A stretch of 64,000 nt of DNA, taken from Anoplopoma fimbria (lineage: Eukaryota > Chordata > Actinopteri > Perciformes > Anoplopomatidae). This document shows positions 1 through 52,816 of the stretch, piece after piece. Location of the stretch: assembly GCF_027596085.1 (NCBI RefSeq), contig NC_072472.1, positions 10,690,219 to 10,754,218 of the forward strand, written 5' to 3'. The stretch's first letter is position 1. Every line of letters begins with the position of its first letter. Under the pieces are notes generated by a model. That model was not told the origin of the DNA. It made no database searches and saw only the letters and a list, made by a program, of their open reading frames with translations. Position numbers and translations under genes: made by a program.

Positions 1-3000
1 GTAAAGTAGAATAACTGGGTGAAACACATTCAATTTATCCAACCTATTGACATCGCCACAGGCTAATGCATGCAATGCTGTATCAAACTAATTGAAGAAG
101 GACTATGAAAACGTACAAACATCAAACTATGATGAGATCTGTGGTACAAAATATTTTTTTTCTCAACATCCATCCCCCATTTATGGTATTTACTGGGAAA
201 GCTATCTTGCAAGTAAGATCAAAAGATAAAAACAGAACAGTTAGGACTTGTACTTGTCTTTTGATTTGTTTATATGATAACGCATGCTGCTTTGGTTTTC
301 CTTTTGCATTTGCAGGATCAACTGCACTGCAAATATTGTATATCCACGATGAGTTAAATGAAAAAGAAAGGTCTACAGTTACAGAATCTGTAACCATCCC
401 TATTGCTCACTTCTGCAACAACTGCCCTTCCTTTTCCTTTCAGTCCCTTTGTTAATATGTTAGCATGTGCCATAAGTGGATAGAAACTCAAAACAGCGAG
501 CATAAGGGTGATGCTTAAGGGTATTCCAGTCACCAAAGCTGTCACATTCACTGTATGCAGTGCATGATATTCTTCTTCATAAGCTTTCACTTCTAGCCCT
601 GCAAGCAGCAGTGGGAGCTACAACGGGAAGTAATTCTGAAACAAACAAGTCAGAAACGTTCCCGAGAGGTTACATTGTTCTTATCACAGTAAGTCTATGA
701 TTCGTCTTGAGTGAAAGACAAAAAGAGCTTCTGGATCAAAATGACCACCAAGAGAAAACAAGGCTATTTGTTAGTTGTTTGTGAACACAATACTTGTTTT
801 TAATACTAGTATTTTTTTTGCTGTGTTGTCAGACACCTGACTGTCATCGAAGTTTTATTGATTTGACTTTGGTGATCCCCTGACTTTTTGTTTACTGCCA
901 CCAGCAGGTCAAAGTTTTTACTTATCCAGTGAAACATTTCACAATCTAGATAGACTAGATTAAGGTAGTCCCCTGACTCCTCCTCTAGCGCCACCATGTG
1001 GTTGGACATGAAATGTCTCAACAGCTATTGGATGGACTGCCGAGGCTTGTGTTACAGTCAATCATGTCCCCTTATGACTTTTGAGATCCCTCAGGCTTTC
1101 TCTTGCACCATCATCATGTCACAGTTTCAGTTTGTCCACTGCTGTATAACCAAATACTTTGTTTTTAGAGCTAATTAATCAATGTTAGCATTAAACATCA
1201 GCATGTTGTTTTACCACATTGACATTATCTTTTAGCTCAAAGCATTTGTGAGCACTTTATTTATTCAGTGTTTTGCTTGGGCACATTTAGACATGTGGAC
1301 AGGATGAGTCAGGGATTTATCCATCCATGACCCTGCAAACAATGGCCGACCCCCCTCTGCCTGAGCTTTAGCCATGCATGGTTGCATTAGTATTTGTCCA
1401 TGTATTATTTCCATATTACATAGAAAGGTGAGCACAATGAGAAGTAAACAGAATTTTTTGCATCATTTTTCACAACAAATGAATGGTCATAATGGCACAA
1501 TGCATGCAATGACCTAAACAGCTATTTGTTATTTAACAGTACGCTACTTGCACACCAGGAACAACTCGTAAAAAGATACGTAAACATTTTCTTTGCCAAG
1601 CCTCTTGTGGAACAATGCAGGAGCTCCTTCCTGGACTCAACAACAGAATCACCAGATAAGCATTTTCATTTCTGATTCTGTTCTTCGAAACGAAGCACTG
1701 CCTCCGTTGTCCCCCAAAGTCTTGATGTTTGCATTTTCTTTTCTTTTCCAGCAGCATCTATCTGGTCTGAACAAGTTCACTCTTCTGTAAATGTGTATTC
1801 AATAATATTTCAGGAGGCATTTGGGTGCGTCGTCCAAAGTTTTTCTTTTTTATTCCAACGCTTGCATATTCCTATATGCCATCATCTTAATTTTGAAATC
1901 ATGTGTCATCATTGCTACTACAAAATGAAAGTGTGCAGTTGGCCCGGGTGACATTATAAGTCTTCATGGGCTAAGCTCTGCCCTTGCAGATGCAGCTCAT
2001 AAAATGAAAGCAGAAGGCTATGTTTTAAAATCGCTGTCATTCCCCTGGTTGGTGAAACCTCACTGAGCAAAGAACAAAATCTCTGTCACTTTGTATTCGT
2101 TTCAAGGTTGTTGAATATTAAATACAGAAGGTGATATTCCTTTGAAGCCAACGTGCCATGTTTTAATTAGTAGAATGGGCATAAGGTTGACAATTTTCAA
2201 CAGAAGTAAACATGCCAAAACACTCCTCACAATCCATTTCATTCTCAAATCATTTCAGTATGCTCTGCAGGTATGGTTACGTTGAGGGGTGTTTTTTTTT
2301 CTCGACAGATTATCGTAATAAGCCTTTAAGAGTGAGAAAAAGGCAGAAGAACCCATTAGGTTTAATCCAAATAGAGTCTGAGAGCTCCGGCGCAAAACCA
2401 CAGGAGTCTTTGTTATCTAAAACTTAAGAAGGCAGCTCTTTTCAAACAGCACAAAGCAGCATCTTATAAACCCCGCACCACACCCTGCCTCCCAATCTGA
2501 GGATGAATCATCTGATCTCCATGCAGTCGGTGTGATACGTGGATAAGGAGCGCCGAAGCAGCCGAAGTGACATCATCCGGAGCTCAAGACATAAACAAAC
2601 TCAAGTTGTCCTACACAAACACTTTGATGGGTACCAGCTGGGACCGCATAGGTGGAGGGGCAAAAGAAAAAGAGGGGACGAAGCAACCGGGGGAAGAGAA
2701 TACGCAGCAGGCTGAAATGAATAATAAAATACGAACATGGAAAGGATCTGTGTTTGATCCTCTACTCCAGGCTGTAGCTGTCATGTTCTAATGGAGGTAA
2801 CAAATACTGCTGACAAACTCCTGTACAGACAAAGTGTTTGGTAGACAGATTGAAATGTCTTTGTGAAGTCTGTGACTAAGAGTTCCTGTCGCAGTTTTGG
2901 AAAATCCTTCATAGAAACATGCCTGTTGCACAATTATCTTGAACCCGAGAGGATTACCTTGATTAAGGAATTAAATCTGAGGGGAAAAAAACAGGCACAC

Positions 3001-3692
3001 CCGTTTGATCCCAGAAAGGTGTAGAGACATTTCATTTATGTGACTAATAAAAGTATGTGGACCTTTTAACTGGACGGCTGCCACTCATTATACATACATA
3101 TTTTCACCTCTGCACTTATTGTGATAAACCTGACGTCCAAGTACTGCAAGTTATGGTTTACAAGTAAAGGTTCAGGTTCAGCTGGTGTTCCTTCAAGTTG
3201 ATTATAATTGGCTTTGAGTTGTTTGATGAATTGTGTTGTACTAAGATGCTTTTTCGGCTTTCCCGTGCAGGAACATATGAGCAGTTTTTGGTTGCTTTGA
3301 ATGCTTGAGATAGACCCCGTTCTTCTGTCTCCAAAGACACACGTTAGCTTTTCTTTCATCCAAATCCAGCCCAGTCACTGCAGCTCTGGAACCCAGCAGC
3401 CGACACAAAGAGGTGCTACTCCATTACAAGCCTGTTTTGAAAGTGATGCAGTATAGGAACTGACTTGCGACGCATAATGACTATCACCTTGATCCCACTA
3501 AAGAGTTCTGGGATTGAACATTTGCCTATTATACCCCTAATTTCACTCCAACAGCTTCCTTATTTTCATCCTGTTTGGAGTGAAATTTGAATTACTGGCT
3601 CGATTTAATTATTCCATTTGGAGCCATTCATTCCTCATTCCTCCTTAGTTTATAATGACTGTCCGCCCTGGCAGTGAAACAGGAAGTTGGAA
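1..3692. other. downstream intergenic DNA, no gene seen
   Basis: Ordinary AT-rich sequence. The open frames here are short, carry no family I recognise, and show no splice or codon pattern. I see nothing else to annotate. Confidence 0.6.
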
Positions 3693-3827
3693 ATTCATAT
3701 TTGGGGAAATCTTGAAACCTTGAAACAGGAAGTTGGAAATGGATCGCGCGTACATCTGCGACAGATGTACGCGCGATCCATTTCCAACTTCCTGTTTCAA
3801 GGTTTCAAGATTTCCCCAAATATGAAT
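3693..3827. repeat. perfect inverted repeat, 66-bp arms, 3-bp loop
   Basis: Arms 3693-3758 and 3762-3827 are exact reverse complements around the 3-base loop cga, and pairing stops abruptly on both sides. A 20-bp motif (tgaaacaggaagttggaaat) lies inside the left arm at 3721-3740, inverted in the right arm at 3780-3799, and again directly just outside at 3675-3694. The centre carries CpG-rich gatcgcgcg. It could be a fold-back element, a template-switch product or an assembly artefact. No element family is recognised. Confidence 0.95.
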
Positions 3828-4087
3828 CACTTTAATGATTAAAAAGAGAGTTTATCCAGTGAGTCAGTTACTTAATAAGGAAGGAAATTCAAGTTCTAAA
3901 TTTGAAGTAACCACATTAATTTGGCAATTTTTTCAATAATCCATCTGTGAGGCATCTGTCTTGCTCTAGCATCCAACCGTGCATTCTCCCAGCAGCTTGT
4001 GGGTAAGATTCATTACATCCTCTGAATGGAGTAGACACCTGTTAATGTATGAAAGGAGGATAACAGAAACATGTGGATGGGAGTAAC

Positions 4088-4215
4088 CTGATGGCTGTAA
4101 GGCCATAGCTATGTACTAGTCGCAGGTTTAAATCCTGTTTATGGGCTTTGATGGATGGTTCTCCCCTCTCTCTCTGTCAAATCCTTTCTATCACTTTCAG
4201 GTGTTATGATACAGC
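4088..4215 (+). mobile_element. possible degraded tRNA-derived SINE
   Basis: The segment gcaggtttaaatcctg near 4124-4139 resembles a decayed pol III B box, and the pyrimidine-rich tctctctctgtcaaatcc that follows resembles the body of common fish tRNA-SINEs. The A box is weak and no target duplication was found. Confidence 0.3.
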
Positions 4216-5148
4216 AGGGACCAGGCTGTGGTCGACCAGGTGATTGATGTTTTGAATTTAAGGAGTGAACCTCAACCTCCCCTCTACAATGAACAAGAGG
4301 TTGAGAAAGTGAACAAATAGATCATTTAAACCCCTTAACATACACATGTCCCTCCCATAAATAAAGGTTTATGAGTGGAGAAATAACTGTATTCCTCATT
4401 GTCAGAGCTTATTCAGGCTCCTCATGGATGCTATATGATGTGTGCACAGAATGAGTTATTTAAACCCAGGCTTTCTCATGCCTTTCATCAGATATGTTTG
4501 TGCATCATTTGATACACATCCCCGTCAAATTTCAGCCTGGTATATTGGTAAAATTGGGGATTTACAGAGCATTTAAAATACAGTTATGTGGGTTTGGCTG
4601 TAAAGCGTGACTACATTTAGCATTTGCTACTTCATAGTCGAGGGCTGGTTGACCGTTTGATAATACACCATAACAATACAGCATCATAAAACATGGTTTA
4701 AATTAGGTGTGTGGGGAACAAGAGGTCTAATGTTTCAGTTCAGACTCATTTGTTCATTTTGTTCTACATTTAAATCACAAATATTAAAACTGTACAGATG
4801 ATAGAAATATGCAATAGGACTGAGGAAAGCACCGGTATATATGACCCACACACACAGTGTAAATGTCTGCCTGTTCACAAACACACACATACTATAGCAG
4901 GACATGCAATCAAATGAAAGGACCCTCATTGTGTGTTTTTCTAAAGGGAAAATGGTTCCCCTGATGAGGGAGAGGGAGGTGGCTGAGCTACCGGCAAATA
5001 AGAGCCACAGTGAGTGTGTGTGCAAATGCATCTGAGAGCAGCTCTAAGCAGCTGAAAATGGAGGATGAGTGCCCTCCCCTGGTCGTACTGTTGCTTTCTT
5101 GCAGCCTTCAACCGGGGAACTGTGAGATATCAAATCATCAACACAGAC

Positions 5149-5176
5149 AAAAAAAAAAAAAAAAAAAAAAAAAAAA
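5149..5176. repeat. poly(A) tract, 28 nt
   Basis: Uninterrupted A run. No retroposed body was recognised upstream of it. Confidence 0.95.
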
Positions 5177-5558
5177 TGAAATAAAGCAAGGCTGCAGAGT
5201 CCATTTTCAGAAAGCATTTTTAAATTCATTTTATTATTTTATAGCTAATTTACAACAAGCGCTTCACTGAACTGGAACATTTTATTTTGCTTGATATTGT
5301 CATTGTTAAATATATTTTTCTGCATCAGTTGACTTTGTTGTAACTTCGTAATCAGTCTTTTCTGTAAAAATTCATATATTTTATAAGGAATATCACACTA
5401 TGATACGGATGGCTGAGAGAGATATTATAAGAAATACATTGAACCCTCAAATAAAGAAATTGAAAAACATATTATTCCATTCATGGGTGTGTTGTCAGGT
5501 GTTGTTATTGTTTCTGTGATTCTCTCAATGTGTAAATGTAAATGGATGTGTTGATATC

Positions 5559-5560
<2 letters not shown>

Positions 5561-5634
<74 letters not shown>
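5561..5634. repeat. (TG)37 microsatellite
   Basis: Perfect dinucleotide run. The Cys-Val and Thr-His open frames here come from the repeat. Confidence 0.99.
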
Positions 5635-5637
<3 letters not shown>

Positions 5638-6371
5638 ATGTTGTTTCTGTGTGTGAGCAGTTAAACTGGGCTGTGGCTCTGATGGATCCTGTACTTGCAT
5701 CAATTCTGCAGTGTGCATGGCTAAATCTAAAGCCACACAGCACTCCAACATCTCTGTTATATATTTACAGCATTTCTGGCCGAGACCCAAACCCTCCAAA
5801 AAATGTGGAGCAAAAAAAATACAAAAATATACAGACTTGAGAGGGAACCTGTGACAGATATAAATAAATAATAAATCATAAACATAAAACTTGATACTTG
5901 TCATTCACGAGCCTCGGCTGTTCCACCTTGAGCTGAGGGAAGCAAGTGAGCAAAAATAAACAAACAATAAATATGAATGGTCACTTCCATCAATACTTCC
6001 ACCTTCACTCTTATAATTCAGAACAAATTATAAGTAAATACAAACACATGCTCATAAAACCTTTTGAGTCCTCCGTCTTTTTCTTGCCGATACCTGTAGC
6101 ATATAATGCTGTCAAACAAAGTGCAAACTTTATAAATACTGTTTAAATCTTAGACACAAGTAAAACCCTCTTCATTGCATAACATCATAGCAGTATTGCA
6201 CTACATCTTCATGTGCGTCTCACTCTCTCGCTCTGGCACACACACACATACGCACACCACCCATTAATGTATTATACATTATAACCACCAGTGGATGTTA
6301 TAAAGGATAGATATTCTCATATAGTATCATTTATATTCTATACACAACACACAAGTTGTCTTGTCACTCGC

Positions 6372-6398
6372 GCACACACACACACACACACACACACA
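6372..6398. repeat. (CA)n microsatellite
   Basis: Short CA run inside a wider CA-rich stretch (about 6235-6440); a similar CA-rich patch lies at 6914-6960. Confidence 0.95.
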
Positions 6399-6759
6399 AG
6401 TAGCAAACACACGAATGCACGCGCACACAGTCACACACAGCTGCATTGTACATGTGTTTCAATTCGTTTTTCGACGTACACGAGAACATGTGTCAGTTCA
6501 AAGCTCTAGTGTGAGGTCTGCTTTACATTGAACGGTTCAGTTATTTCTGTGGAGATTTTTGCTGCGTTTTACAACAATAAAATGGGAATGTGAGTAAATT
6601 CAACAACCAAACTGCAATATTACCCAAAGAAACCAATGGAATATCGTTTGGAGATGTTGATTTTTACAGACTTAGTCCCGTTAGAAATTGTCATAAAAAA
6701 GATATATATTTATATTCATATTTATATTTATATATATTTATATATATATATATAGGCCA

Positions 6760-8580
6760 TTTATTTGTTAGACATGACTAAGCTTTAATTTGTGTGGACA
6801 CAAAAGGGAGAAAGAAGCAGAGAAAAAGTGGAAGAGAGATAGTAAAAGAAGACCTATTCCTCCCACAAAGAGGAGTTTCCACTCAACAAATCACACACAG
6901 AGACCCACGCGCACATACAAACACACACACACACACAAACACACATGCACGCGCACACACTCCATGGCTTTTACTGCGGCCACTGGAAACGGTGTGTACG
7001 TCTGCGGCTGAGGGATTCTTTTGGAAGAGTGATCAGTGAGTCGGCTGTGGTGCGATGAAGCTAACAGCTCTGCTGTTTGTGCCTAGAGAGATAACATTCA
7101 TCCTGGATTCTGACTAGCAGGTCAGAGCAGCCAGTCGCCCTGTAGAGGAGTGTGCTAGGTTACAGCTGAGGTTACAACTCTACATGTGTGTGCGTGCCTG
7201 TGTGGATGGGTGTGAGAGTGTGTGGGTGCGTGAGTGTGTGTGCGTCAGAGAGCAAGAGGCTCAACTTATGTCAGAGTATCTACTGCGCTCAGGTTTGGCC
7301 TCTCATGACCGTATCTCATGACTGTGTCGCTCTTTTTCTTCTTCCTTCATGAGACATGCTAAAAAAACTCCCCCACAATAAGGAGGTGGAGAAGGAGAAC
7401 ACACCCCACTTATTTACTTTCTTTTTTATAATTTTTTCTTTCTTTTTTTAGTCAGATTTTTCCCAAAGTTTTTGTCTCCTGTCGCCATTGTCTTTGAGGA
7501 TGCATGCACAAATTCAGCATATGAGTTTTTAATCATTATAATTATTTGAACTGCCTTTAAATAATGCCTCGCGATATTCAACATGGGTGATTGAGCAAAC
7601 GTCAGTCTTGGTCACTGAGGTGTTATTCTGCGTTCACACTCATTACCAAGAGGAGATTCACAAGAAAAGGGACACTTTGCAGAGAAAAGACTCCTCATCA
7701 AAGAGGGACTCAGAAGGATCTGGGCGCCCCGTTCTCAGTCTTCCCCCTTTCCTGTCCTGATACAAGGCAGAGCTGACAGGAGGAGGAGGACAGAAAGCCA
7801 GGAGGTGATATAAAAAGAGGGGCCAGAGTCTATTTGGGCGCCTCCATCTCAGACATAGGCGCGTGGAGGTGTTCAATGGGCGCTTGAGAGGTTGAGAAGG
7901 TCTTAATACTAGCTTGGGGTCTTCCCTGTCGGGTCACCCTCTACTCTCTTTCAAGCCCTGTTCAGACCTAATGTCTTGTGTTCAGACAGTGTTGAGATCC
8001 AGATGGACTGCAGTTCACAAATGGCATCAGAATGCATCTGAAATCTCGCTTGTGATTGGATTTCGCTTCACATTTGCTTTTAATCTGTTGGGAAACTGCA
8101 TCTAAACAGAGAAAAACACACATTACACACACAAAGTATTTTGACAACGCTAAATCAACTGTGTTCAGGACATTAGTGCCCCCAGTTTTGGGAGCTGTCA
8201 CAGCTGTATTTAGAGTTGTCCACTTGTGGCCGAGATGCATTTTAATGCTGAGTGTGAACAGGACCTCCACACTAAGTCCTGCCTCATTAAAGCGGGATAC
8301 TGACTAAGTCTTTTCTCTCATTCTCTTGCAGTCTAATTACACATCGCTGTGTTTTTATCCGTCTCAGAGTCTCTTTTTTTGGTATCGTTCCTTGCCTTGC
8401 TGTGTCACTTCCTGTGTTTGTCTTAGTATGCATTTGTCCCTCTGTGTCTTTCTCAGTGATTGCCTAAGCACTGACTTTGCTGGAGGACAGACAGGCAGGC
8501 GAGGCTGGCTTGGCCGTGAGGGTGAAGGGTGGTGTCTGTTGGTGGTTGGTGAGAAAGGGGTGGTTTGGATGGGTGCAGCA
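6760..8580 (-). other. probable dlg4 3' UTR, end not determined
   Basis: The sequence after the stop codon is non-coding on the minus strand. The first AATAAA on that strand that I noticed is at 6760-6765 (tttatt on +), about 1.8 kb past the stop, inside an AT-rich stretch. An ATTAAA lies at 7528-7533. A MITE-like element at 7957-8262 falls inside this span, so the real poly(A) site may be elsewhere. This is an inference, not a mapped end. Confidence 0.3.
7957..8262. mobile_element. MITE-like element, fish 'CTGTTCAGAC' type
   Basis: Starts cctgttcagacctaatg and ends gctgagtgtgaacagg, giving short imperfect terminal inverted repeats. The interior (gtgattggat, ttgtccacttgtggcc) matches my recollection of a common fish non-autonomous DNA element. 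No clear target duplication. Confidence 0.5.
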
Positions 8581-48989
<40,409 letters not shown>

Positions 48990-49031
48990 GACCGGCGAGA
49001 TGCACTTTAAATTCCTGACAGGCAGAGACAT

Positions 49032-49135
49032 CAGTCCAAAAGCCTCACACCGACACAGACACACAGCACAGCACAGCACAGCACAGCACGGACCACAGCT
49101 CGTCGGGCCGCCGCCGCACGCGATCACAGCCGCGA

Positions 49136-49212
<77 letters not shown>

Positions 49213-49330
49213 GGAGAGAGAGAGCCGCGGAAGCTGAGCGTGGAGGAGGGGGTCGGTGGGTGTGTGGGGTTGATGCCCGGTTAACAGACGGGCATCCCGG
49301 TTGACCGCAGCGGTGCTCGGGTCCAGTGTT
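49032..49330 (-). promoter_or_regulatory. presumptive dlg4 promoter / 5' UTR, GC- and GA-rich
   Basis: Immediately upstream of exon 1 the sequence is CpG-rich (gtcgggccgccgccgcacgc, gccgcgg), unlike the AT-rich surroundings. It carries (CACAG)n at 49062-49089 and a long (GA)n at 49147-49224, which is (CT)n on the transcribed strand. No TATA box was seen. The transcription start is not determined. Confidence 0.5.
49147..49224. repeat. (GA)n microsatellite in the presumptive promoter
   Basis: Nearly perfect for 54 bp, then interrupted by ggg and gg. Confidence 0.97.
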
Positions 49331-49393
49331 TGTATCCGACTTCATGCTCACACATGTTTGATAGGCTTAAAGCGTCGCTATACAGCCGCTGTA

Positions 49394-49419
49394 GGTTGAA
49401 CACTGGCAGCATCATTCAT

Positions 49420-49510
<91 letters not shown>

Positions 49511-49540
49511 TTGAACACTGGCAGCATCATTCATGATCTG

Positions 49541-49639
<99 letters not shown>

Positions 49640-49668
49640 TTGAACACTGGCAGCATCATTCATGATCT

Positions 49669-49762
<94 letters not shown>
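49394..49762. repeat. tandem array of three (CT)n(TA)n compound units with a 31-bp spacer
   Basis: The spacer (ggttgaacactggcagcatc...gatct) occurs identically at 49394-49424, 49509-49539 and 49638-49668. Each copy is followed by (CT)n and then (TA)n, so the unit is about 115-129 bp. Small differences exist between units (gtac before the second CT run, g before the third). The long open frame over it is a repeat artefact. Confidence 0.97.
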
Positions 49763-49764
<2 letters not shown>

Positions 49765-50040
49765 TATTGACCGTAAAGTTTGTACTCAATGCGCAGGTGG
49801 AATCATAAGGGGAAGCAATAAAGGGACTGGATGGAGATCACAACCTAGTCTCTATTTCTCCCAGCGGCAGCATGCAAATAATATGTGTAGTAATAGCAAA
49901 GTAACACACAAACACACACTCATCTCAAGCCAGTGTAAGCTGGGAAAATATGAAATGGGCACATCAAACAGCCAGCTCCACCGCCACATGTTCCTGTGTG
50001 ATTACCGCCCCCCCTGTTGGATCTTTAGAAAAGTGCTCGA

Positions 50041-50061
50041 GGAGCTGTCCGAGGTGCTGAA
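50041..50061 (-). promoter_or_regulatory. RE1/NRSE (REST-binding) motif upstream of dlg4 exon 1
   Basis: On the minus strand it reads TTCAGCACCTCGGACAGC, then TCC. Every base of the two core half-sites matches the REST consensus, with G replaced by T near the 3' end as the only clear departure. It lies about 1.05 kb upstream of the chosen start codon. Confidence 0.8.
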
Positions 50062-51203
50062 ATGTTTCAAATCCGTGCACATCACTCGATGGCTTCAAAA
50101 CGTACTGGCTGGCTGATTGAGCTCAAACTGCGTGTCATTCCTCAACACACTGGCACAGAGCTGTGATCAGTGTTTGTCTCTGTCGTCTTGCAAAATGAGC
50201 CCAATTATCACAAGTTGGACCTTTGCCTTAATTTCTCATTTATACGATGAATTCATGCACACCAAACAAATAGGCATGCTGTGCTTTCTGCTTGTAAATG
50301 AACTCACACACTTGTAAACAATGAAGTTAACTAAAGTGAATTAACAACACACTGAAGGTATACACCTTTTTGTTACCGGTCTTTATGCATATGCCACTAT
50401 TTTTTTATTTGTTCACTCGACTAATCTCCCAAATCACTGCGTTGATTTGACCCTGACAGTTCAATACAGATAGTTCAGGTAAAAGCAGGGCAAATTATCA
50501 TATAGGAGCTGTTAAAATAGTTTAAATTAAGATAGAATAACAATTTGATGTGTTTCTCAGAAAGAACACAGTTAAAATTCCAGTGTTAAACCTTTTAAAG
50601 ATCAATTTTTAATTAATTTGAGCTGTAACAGTTATTTGGAACGGACAAGTGTTGAGCAGAAAGTTGCTTTTTTCACTCATAGAGCTGATATGGCTCCTTG
50701 TTTTCTGTCAAAACGATTAAAAGTGTTAAGATAACTGATGAGTGTCAAAAGGGACTTTAATGTTCCTGTCATATGTTTGGTCTCATTGATCTCTGAAAGA
50801 AATATATATATTAATGTAAATTATCTCACTACCAAAGTTAAAACTTAAATATTTTTTAAAAGAAATAAAGTTGTTAATTACTATTTTTGAAAGGAAGATA
50901 ATAAAGCTATAAAACAATTTTTTGAAAGTAACGTTCTTAAGAGAACCAGCAACATCAATAACAGGTAACTTTTTCTTTTTTCCCTCACACAAACAATCAT
51001 TATATCTTAACAGTTTTTCCGTCCTTCAGAAGATGAACGTCTCGTTTAGTTTTCATTTGTATTTCTGCTCCTCTCCACTCCTGTGTGTGGCTGTGCTGAC
51101 ATGTTGAGCCCACAGGGTGGAGTGAGAGAACCAGGTAGGCTAGATTTAAATATTGTGCATTCATCTCAGGACCGACTGCGGCGCAGGGCTCAACGCTCCC
51201 GGG

Positions 51204-51211
51204 TGACGTCA
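51204..51211. promoter_or_regulatory. palindromic CRE (TGACGTCA) in a GC-rich patch
   Basis: A full CREB/ATF site within ctcccgggtgacgtcagcg, in a small CpG-rich patch 2.2 kb upstream of exon 1. Function is inferred. Confidence 0.4.
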
Positions 51212-52780
51212 GCGTTCAAATCGAACACACAGACCATTCCGAATACACCGGTGTGCTGCTGATAGTTAGAAAAAAAGAATAGGAAGAAACCCTTGGGGAT
51301 ATCCTGGGAAATCTACAAAGCTCAATCAGCAGGATTATCTCAGGGATAGAGAGGTCACTAATACAATGCAATGTAAGGTGTCACTTTGTCAGGAAAAATA
51401 TTCTTATAGTTAACGCAAAGACAAGAGAAAAAAGTCAATAAATCAACAATCTATACAAAACCGTCGAAGAAAGCAACCTGAACAATTCTGTGATTTCCAG
51501 AACAATGATATGAACGTCATGTATACAGCTAGATAACCCTCAGTGTTGATCACATAATAGAAATAGATATTGTGTGTTTCAGTGTGTGGGCATAGCCTTG
51601 TTCACACTCTTCTTTTATACTCTCCATGCATGACGTTGATATTCCTCACAGTCTAACTTTATACTTTGACTCCAGTCTGTGATCACATAAGAAGACTTTT
51701 CAAGCCCACAACAGTTTCCATGGATATTGCTTTATAAAAAAGAAAACTCTGTCCTTGATTGCAGCTCTGAATAAGGGACTCTGGCATTGACTTTACCGTG
51801 TAAAAAGATCAATGAGTAACAGATTTGCAGTAGGCAACCCAAAGAACTAGATTCTATTATTATTATTAATAGATTCTATCTTATATTATCTAACTATTTC
51901 TAAGAGGCCGCCTCTTCAAAATCATACATGGGTGGTTCCACACTTTTTACCCACACAGTTTTTTTGTTTGTGCTCTTTATACCAAACTCCACTCTGAAAG
52001 TAACCAACCTCAGGCATGATCTAAAATTCAACCAATATCCTTTCATCTAATCAATAATCTGCCATATTGTAAGAAGCTTACACAAACCAGAAAAGCCCTT
52101 TTGAATTAGAGGGTCTAAACTGTAGGATGTCAAGAAAAGTAAGGTGTGTGAAAATCTGTGAATATTTTGAATCGAGGTCATAATCTGTCGCCATTTAAGT
52201 TTGGAGATAACATATGAAATAATATAAAAGCTGTAATTGTACATCTCTTTTTCTACAGTAATAACTATATATATATATATATATATATGATTTCTAATCC
52301 GTTCTGCTTTGACATGAAATAATAGTTGACAGGAAATAAAATAAAATGCACAGAAACCTTTTCGTTTCTCAGTCCACCGAGCTCTGACATGTATAAGAAC
52401 AGCAGGAGGGGAAATCAAGTCATGTTAGCTCCTCTCAGTGGTTTCAGTGAAACACACAGTTTTCACAGACATGACACTGAAAGGATTTCTTTTTGTATAA
52501 CCCTCCTGAATGTTCGATCAACATATTAGATTGTACTGTGGTAACATATGTGTCGTTAAGTAGATATCTTTTGATTCAAGCAAGCACTACATTAGGATGT
52601 ATGCAACACTAATTATAATCACAGATACAGCGATATCGCCATGGTGATCATGTACTGTAAATGGCTTCCCTCTTCCACTACAGCATTATGTAAGCGTGGG
52701 AGTCGCATGGAAACCTGAACTGATGTTCCAGTGTTGAGTATAGCATTAACATCCTAATGCTGCATTGTGTGTTGGTGTGT

Positions 52781-52781
<1 letters not shown>

Positions 52782-52814
<33 letters not shown>
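52782..52814. repeat. (GA)n microsatellite
   Basis: Perfect GA run upstream of dlg4. Confidence 0.97.

Positions 52815-52816
<2 letters not shown>

Noticed and set aside
5425..5904. A 159-residue His-Thr-rich open frame
   Set aside because: Created by the (TG)n microsatellite; no conserved sequence on either side.
49418..50116. A 232-residue open frame on the + strand
   Set aside because: Most of it is Ser-Leu and Ile-Tyr runs from the (CT)n(TA)n array, with no conserved tail.
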